Below are positions 59,600 to 64,000 of a stretch of 64,000 nt of DNA, piece after piece. The DNA is taken from positions 1 through 64,000 of the forward strand of contig CAXFAI010000008.1 of assembly GCA_964001305.1 (NCBI GenBank). The letters run 5' to 3'. The notes below the pieces were generated by a model, which saw only the letters and a program-made list of their open reading frames with translations, searched no databases and was not told the DNA's origin. Origin of the DNA: CAJXMH01 sp964001305 (GTDB taxonomy: Bacteria > Bacteroidota > Bacteroidia > Flavobacteriales_E > Vicingaceae). Positions within the stretch are counted from its first letter, which is position 1. Each line of letters opens with the position of its first letter. Both the position numbers and the translations under genes were made by a program.

Positions 59600-61534
59600 A
59601 TGATGAAAAAGAATTACGCTTTATTTTCTGCATTAGTTCTGTCTAGTTCGTTAATGTTTGCTCAAAATGTTGGGGAGGATTTATCGATCTACAAAGCTAA
59701 AAGAATACAAAAAGAAGGTGTGCCACTTAAAAGTACATCAATAAACTCTAAAGCACCAGGAGATACGCTCTTCTACGAAGACTTTGGTACTGGTGGACCT
59801 GGAGGTAGTCAATTACCTGTAGGTTGGACTGTTCAAAATAACGCTGGTAACAGTAATGATTGGATTTGGTCAAATACTGCACCAGGTGGACAGTATTCAA
59901 CCAATGCTCCTGCATTAGCCTCTACTTCTGGAGCTAATGGTTACATGAGTTTGCCTTCAGATTTGTACAATACTCCAGCTCCTGTAGGTGGGTTTGTTGA
60001 TATGGATGTAAGTTTTACTTCTCCGGCCATAACAATTGCGCAACCTAGAGCTTCAGTTGTTTTACAATGGCAACACTTATTAAGATACTGTTGTAATGCA
60101 AATACTGTGGAATATGTGGTAGAAGTAAGTACCGATGGTATTAACTGGTCAGCTCCTTACGATGCTAAAGCTGGCTTAGGTGTGAACAATTATTCTACTA
60201 ATGGTCAAGTGGTTTCTGTCAACGTGTCTGCAGATTTAGCTTTTCAAACAACTGCTTACATTAGATTTAGAGTAGGTAGCTCTTCGCACTATTTATGGAT
60301 GGTAGATGATGTACTTTTATTAGAAGGAAATGCAAACAATATGCAATTAGAAGATTATGAGATAAACTTCTCAGATACTTTTGATTTTAATCCAATCCCA
60401 ACCATGGTTCCACAAAAGATTCTTGCTCCAATGTCGTTTGAGTATGCTTCTTACAATGCAGGTGGTAATACACAAACCAATGTACAAGCTAGAGCCTATG
60501 CAATCCAAGATAGCACCCTAGCTGGCGCTCCTGGTTTTGGTTTAATGTGGGAAGATTCTACTTTAATTGGTGCTTCTGTTGCTAGTCAGCAAAGAGATAC
60601 AGTTGAAATATCGAGCTATGTAAATACTGTTCCTGGATACTTTACTTCTTTGTTAGTAGTTGATTCAGATTCTAACAACCAAGATCCTGCTTCAGCCATT
60701 GCTTCATATAGCTTTGAGGTTTCTGATAGTGTATTAGCTAGAGATAGAAATAATTTCACTGGTACAGTTGGACCTGGAGATTATGTTGGTGGTGGTAATG
60801 ACGGCGACCGATGGGGAGTACTTTTCAATGTTGGTAATGCAGGTGCAACAATTAATTCACTTGATATTTATGTCGCAAATAATGCAACTAATGATGGTGT
60901 TCAAATTGTCCCTAAAGTTTGGGCATTTAAGGATACAACAGTATTCCAAAGTCGATTTGGAGCAGTAGTAGCAGAAAGCTTTGTGCCTACTGTAATTGAT
61001 ACGAGTATGTTTGATACATGGGTTAATTTTGACTTTTCGTTAGGAACTCAACCAGTTTTCTTACCTGCAGGACAATATGTAATGGGATGGGAGCAAATTA
61101 GCGGTGCGACAAATGGCCTTGAGTTCGTAGCAGGCGAAGACTTGTCAATGGCTAACATTTCTCCTGATGTAACTAATTTTGTTTACGTAAATGATGCTGC
61201 TCCAACTTGGGGTTGGGTAACTCCAACTGCTGGTGTTAGAGCTAACTTTAATTTGACTGTTGGAGAAGAGGAATTAGCGAGAAAGCTTGCAAGCTTTGAG
61301 GTAACTCCAAATCCAAATAATGGTCAGTTTACTGTAAATATTGATTCTAAAATTGAAGCGGATTACACGTTAAATGTTAGAAACATGCTTGGGCAAGTTG
61401 TTTTAACTGATCAAGTTAGTGTAAACAATCAAAAAACAATTCAAATGGATCTTTCTAATTATGAGAAGGGAGTTTATTTTGTAACTCTTGAAAATGATAA
61501 TGAAAGAAAAGTGAAGAAAGTAGTAGTTAAGTAA
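59600..61534 (+). CDS. T9SS-secreted protein with choice-of-anchor-like domain
   Basis: A 644-residue exported protein. A signal peptide (about 1-22) precedes a region (about 50-240) that looks like a MAM/choice-of-anchor jelly-roll domain: FYEDFGTGGPGGSQLPVGWT and IRFRVGSSSHYLWMVDDV. A middle beta region follows (about 260-555). The C-terminal T9SS type A sorting domain (about 565-644) carries VTPNPNNGQFTV, NMLGQVVL and KGVYFVTLEN. No enzyme motif is visible. Probably a surface or secreted structural protein that depends on SprA. Start at the first of two ATG codons. Confidence 0.9.
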   Translation: MMKKNYALFSALVLSSSLMFAQNVGEDLSIYKAKRIQKEGVPLKSTSINSKAPGDTLFYEDFGTGGPGGSQLPVGWTVQNNAGNSNDWIWSNTAPGGQYSTNAPALASTSGANGYMSLPSDLYNTPAPVGGFVDMDVSFTSPAITIAQPRASVVLQWQHLLRYCCNANTVEYVVEVSTDGINWSAPYDAKAGLGVNNYSTNGQVVSVNVSADLAFQTTAYIRFRVGSSSHYLWMVDDVLLLEGNANNMQLEDYEINFSDTFDFNPIPTMVPQKILAPMSFEYASYNAGGNTQTNVQARAYAIQDSTLAGAPGFGLMWEDSTLIGASVASQQRDTVEISSYVNTVPGYFTSLLVVDSDSNNQDPASAIASYSFEVSDSVLARDRNNFTGTVGPGDYVGGGNDGDRWGVLFNVGNAGATINSLDIYVANNATNDGVQIVPKVWAFKDTTVFQSRFGAVVAESFVPTVIDTSMFDTWVNFDFSLGTQPVFLPAGQYVMGWEQISGATNGLEFVAGEDLSMANISPDVTNFVYVNDAAPTWGWVTPTAGVRANFNLTVGEEELARKLASFEVTPNPNNGQFTVNIDSKIEADYTLNVRNMLGQVVLTDQVSVNNQKTIQMDLSNYEKGVYFVTLENDNERKVKKVVVK

Positions 61535-61556
61535 TTAACTCTATAGATAATAAGAG

Positions 61557-61586
61557 AAAGGCCCTTTTTAAAAGGGCCTTTTTTTA
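61557..61586. terminator. Bidirectional terminator between the T9SS gene and mlaF
   Basis: The near-palindrome AAAGGCCCTTT/AAAGGGCCTTT with a tiny loop and T run separates two converging genes and can serve both. Confidence 0.9.
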
Positions 61587-61591
61587 TGCTT

Positions 61592-62338
61592 TTATTTTTT
61601 TAGTTTTTGCATTAGTTTAGAAGCAAAAACAAGCTCGGAAAGTTCTTTATTATTCGTTGAGAGAATAGCGTTTTTATCACCTTCCCAGTGCTTAATACCT
61701 TTATGAACAAACATTATTTTTTCACCTATTTGTAATACAGAATTCATGTCATGAGTAACTACTATAGTTGTTATTTGATATTCTTCTGTAATTTCTTGTA
61801 TTAGGTCATCAATTAGTATTGAGGTTTTTGGATCTAAGCCTGAATTAGGTTCATCACAAAAAAGGTATTTAGGCTTTAGCGCAATAGCACGCGCTATACC
61901 GACCCTTTTCTGCATTCCGCCACTTATTTCCGCAGGGAACTTTTTATTAGCTCCTTCTAAGTTTACGCGTTTTAAGCAAAAGTTAACACGGTCTTGCATT
62001 TCCGCCTCATTCATCTTAGAATGCATTCGAAGAGGAAATTTTACATTTTCTTCTACTGTTTGAGAGTCAAACAAAGCACCTCCTTGAAAGAGCATGCCAA
62101 TTTCTTTTCTTATTTCTTTACGTTCATCTACATCCATGGCTGTAAAGTTTGAACCATTGTAAAGTACTTCACCTTGGTCTGGTTCAATTAAACCGACCAT
62201 GCATTTAGTAAGAACAGATTTTCCGGAGCCACTGGCACCAATGATTAAGTTTGTTTTTCCTTTTTCAAAAACAATATTGATGTCATTTAAAATTTGCTTT
62301 CCATCAAAGCTCTTAGAAATGTGTTTTAACTCAATCAT
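61592..62338 (-). CDS. mlaF: MlaF-type ABC transporter ATP-binding protein
   Basis: A 248-residue ATPase of the MlaF/YrbF family, which energises phospholipid transport between membranes. Walker A is GASGSGKSVL near 34-43, the ABC signature is ISGGMQKRVGIARA near 143, Walker B is LFCDEPNSGLDP near 164, and the switch histidine is in VVTHD. The SGGMQKR form of the signature is typical of MCE-associated ATPases. It overlaps mlaE by 1 bp. Confidence 0.95.
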   Translation of the reverse strand: MIELKHISKSFDGKQILNDINIVFEKGKTNLIIGASGSGKSVLTKCMVGLIEPDQGEVLYNGSNFTAMDVDERKEIRKEIGMLFQGGALFDSQTVEENVKFPLRMHSKMNEAEMQDRVNFCLKRVNLEGANKKFPAEISGGMQKRVGIARAIALKPKYLFCDEPNSGLDPKTSILIDDLIQEITEEYQITTIVVTHDMNSVLQIGEKIMFVHKGIKHWEGDKNAILSTNNKELSELVFASKLMQKLKK

Positions 62339-63078
62339 TATATAAGAAGTACTTGAGTTAAAACATAATTGGTGATTAAAATCACAATACTGCTTGAAAC
62401 CACACCCTTTGTGCTTGCTGCTCCTACTTCCAATGCACCACCTTTTACATAATATCCGTAATAGGATGGAATAGAGGTAATGATAAAGGCAAAAAACACA
62501 GTTTTAACTAATGCATATGTAATTCCAAATGAATTAAAATCATATTGAATACCGAAAATGTAATCGGTAGTTGAAACAGCACTTGTAAAGAATGCGATTA
62601 GGTAGCCACCAAAAACACCTACAAACATGCTCCATAAAACGAGAAAGGGATTTATAAATACAGAAGCTATTATCTTAGGAACAATGATATATGAAGCCGA
62701 ATTAATGCCCATTATTTCTAGGGCATCGATTTGTTCACTTACTCTCATCGTACCAATTTCAGAAGCAATATTTGAACCCACCTTTCCTGCTAAGATAAGC
62801 GCAATAATAGTTGGTGAAAATTCCAAGATAACAGATTGTCTAGCCGTAAATCCAACCGTATAGGCAGGAATTAATGCACTATCAATATTGGACGCAGTTT
62901 GAAGTGTAATAACAGCTCCCATGAATACAGATATGATTGTAATTATTCCTAAAGACCCTAAGCCCAAAGAATCCATTTCATAGATGATTTGTTTCCAATA
63001 TAATGAAGGTTTTGAAGGTCTTTTAAAGACTCTTCCCATTAGAATAAAGTATTTCCCAATGTTATATAATACCTCCAT
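62338..63078 (-). CDS. mlaE: MlaE-type ABC transporter permease
   Basis: A 246-residue integral membrane protein of the MlaE family, with about five or six helices. The signature segment LILAGKVGSNIASEIGTMRVSEQIDALEIMGI near 95-126 is intact. It forms the transmembrane channel of the Mla-type lipid transporter with MlaF. The MCE-domain partner (MlaD) usually follows in the same operon, but here mlaF is followed by a terminator and a converging T9SS gene, so the partner is encoded elsewhere. Confidence 0.95.
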   Translation of the reverse strand: MEVLYNIGKYFILMGRVFKRPSKPSLYWKQIIYEMDSLGLGSLGIITIISVFMGAVITLQTASNIDSALIPAYTVGFTARQSVILEFSPTIIALILAGKVGSNIASEIGTMRVSEQIDALEIMGINSASYIIVPKIIASVFINPFLVLWSMFVGVFGGYLIAFFTSAVSTTDYIFGIQYDFNSFGITYALVKTVFFAFIITSIPSYYGYYVKGGALEVGAASTKGVVSSSIVILITNYVLTQVLLI

Positions 63079-63161
63079 TTAGTTGCTAAAGTAAGTATAA
63101 TTACGACTTTCAGCCTTTATTGAAATTTAGATAATTAACAAAATAGGGCAGATAAAATTTA

Positions 63162-63193
63162 TTTTGCCAAAACGATTATTAATACTATCTTTG
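63162..63193 (+). promoter_or_regulatory. Strong promoter of tRNA-fMet
   Basis: TTTTG (63162-63166) and TATCTTTG (63186-63193) are 19 bp apart, essentially the Bacteroidota housekeeping consensus, and lie 36 bp before the tRNA. Confidence 0.8.
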
Positions 63194-63229
63194 CACTCCT
63201 CAAAAAGATTAAACGTTCATAACATATAG

Positions 63230-63302
<73 letters not shown>

Positions 63303-63305
63303 CCT

Positions 63306-63334
63306 AAAAGCCTCGATTTTCGAGGCTTTTTTTA
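63306..63334 (+). terminator. Terminator after tRNA-fMet
   Basis: A 9-bp stem, AAGCCTCGA/TCGAGGCTT, with a 3-nt loop and a T run directly follows the tRNA and precedes era by about 20 bp. Confidence 0.9.
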
Positions 63335-63353
63335 TTTCTCAATTTATTTAAGA

Positions 63354-64000
63354 ATGGGAGCTCACAAAGCAGGGTTTGTAAACATAATCGGCCAACCTAA
63401 TGTAGGAAAGTCTACACTGATGAATTTATTAGTAGGTGAAAAGCTTTCTATAATCACGTCCAAGGCACAAACAACGCGTCACCGTATACTTGGAATTGTA
63501 AATGAAGATGAATACCAAATCATTTATTCAGATACACCAGGTATAATAGATCCGGCATATAAAATGCAGGAAGGGATGATGAAGTTTGTAAAAACAGCCC
63601 TTGAAGATGCAGATCTGGTTTTATTAATGGTAGAATCAGGGCAAAGGAACTTTAAAGACAAAAGCTTACTTGATACGATTAAGGGCCTAAGTATTCCCGT
63701 TCTTTTACTATTGAATAAAATTGATGAAAGTGATCAGAAAGGTCTAGAGTCAGATGTACAGCATTGGGCAAAACAAATTGAAAAAGTGGAATTAATACCA
63801 ATTTCTGCTTTGCATCATTTTAATATTGAATTTGTAAAAACTAGAATTGTAGAGCTGCTACCTGAATCTCCGCCTTATTACCCCAAAGATAGTTTGACAG
63901 ATAAACCGGAACGTTTCTTTGTAGAAGAAAAAATAAGGGAAAAGATTTTATTGAATTATGCCCAAGAAGTTCCTTATTCCGTTGAAGTTTTGGTGGAAGA
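63354..64000 (+). CDS. era: GTPase Era (5' part, runs off the window)
   Basis: The first 215 codons of the ribosome-assembly GTPase Era. The G1 loop GQPNVGKST is near residue 13, the G3 motif DTPG near 60, the G4 motif NKID near 121, and SAL (G5) near 149. The KH domain that binds 16S rRNA 3' end has only begun when the window ends (VEEKIREKIL). The start is the ATG at 63354. It is separated from the tRNA by a terminator, so some read-through or a second promoter is needed. Confidence 0.96.
   Translation, partial: MGAHKAGFVNIIGQPNVGKSTLMNLLVGEKLSIITSKAQTTRHRILGIVNEDEYQIIYSDTPGIIDPAYKMQEGMMKFVKTALEDADLVLLMVESGQRNFKDKSLLDTIKGLSIPVLLLLNKIDESDQKGLESDVQHWAKQIEKVELIPISALHHFNIEFVKTRIVELLPESPPYYPKDSLTDKPERFFVEEKIREKILLNYAQEVPYSVEVLVE

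Overview
The window reads as a chromosomal segment of a Bacteroidota bacterium, most likely a flavobacteria-like (Flavobacteriales-type) aerobe. Three things point that way. There are two proteins with type IX secretion (T9SS) C-terminal sorting domains, plus the very large gliding/T9SS protein SprA. An alternative complex III operon runs directly into cytochrome oxidase genes. Several start regions carry the Bacteroidota promoter signature TAnnTTTG. The DNA is AT-rich throughout, and at least six genes appear to start with TTG, with no usable ATG.

Layout. Bases 1-3285 are the only clearly accessory part: a tRNA-Gln gene with two acceptor-stem mismatches, a second copy of its 3' end 117 bp further on, short GGTAACA repeats, a 48-codon ORF, and a tight three-gene minus-strand operon. 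That operon encodes a PD-(D/E)XK-type nuclease-like protein, a protein that may have a helix-hairpin-helix (HhH-GPD) glycosylase core, and an unrecognised protein. It is the best candidate for an undescribed, defence-like system. Bases 3285-9502 hold a minus-strand signalling cluster: two small unknown proteins, a TPR histidine kinase, a LuxR-type response regulator and a TPR-SpoIIE phosphatase. Bases 9753-12640 carry a DUF2064 protein, purine nucleoside phosphorylase, a GH113-like lipoprotein and a SPOR protein.

Bases 12876-23934 form one respiratory operon, actABCDEF-coxBA, which carries electrons from quinol through cytochrome c to oxygen and ends at a perfect hairpin terminator. Then follow ruvB-queG, a small conserved protein, a UbiX-type flavin prenyltransferase and an outer-membrane protein. 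Next comes a thiol/envelope group (Omp28-like, DUF6029, TlpA), divergent from a T9SS protein containing a recent internal duplication. Bases 32607-44842 hold a sirtuin, the malic enzyme maeB, ruvA, sprA, gcvH and a TonB-family protein. Bases 44893-52959 hold a solute-binding protein, a coiled-coil lipoprotein, an M20 amidohydrolase, a half-size TSUP transporter, a large beta-propeller/outer-membrane-barrel protein, a metallo-hydrolase and an outer-membrane protein. Bases 52972-55577 are the kynurenine-pathway pair kynU-kmo behind a good promoter. A UbiA-like prenyltransferase, gcvP, another T9SS protein, an mlaE-mlaF lipid-transport pair, an initiator tRNA and the 5' part of era finish the window.

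Outside the first 3.3 kb this is mostly core chromosome. All functional calls come from reading motifs by eye. No database search was run.
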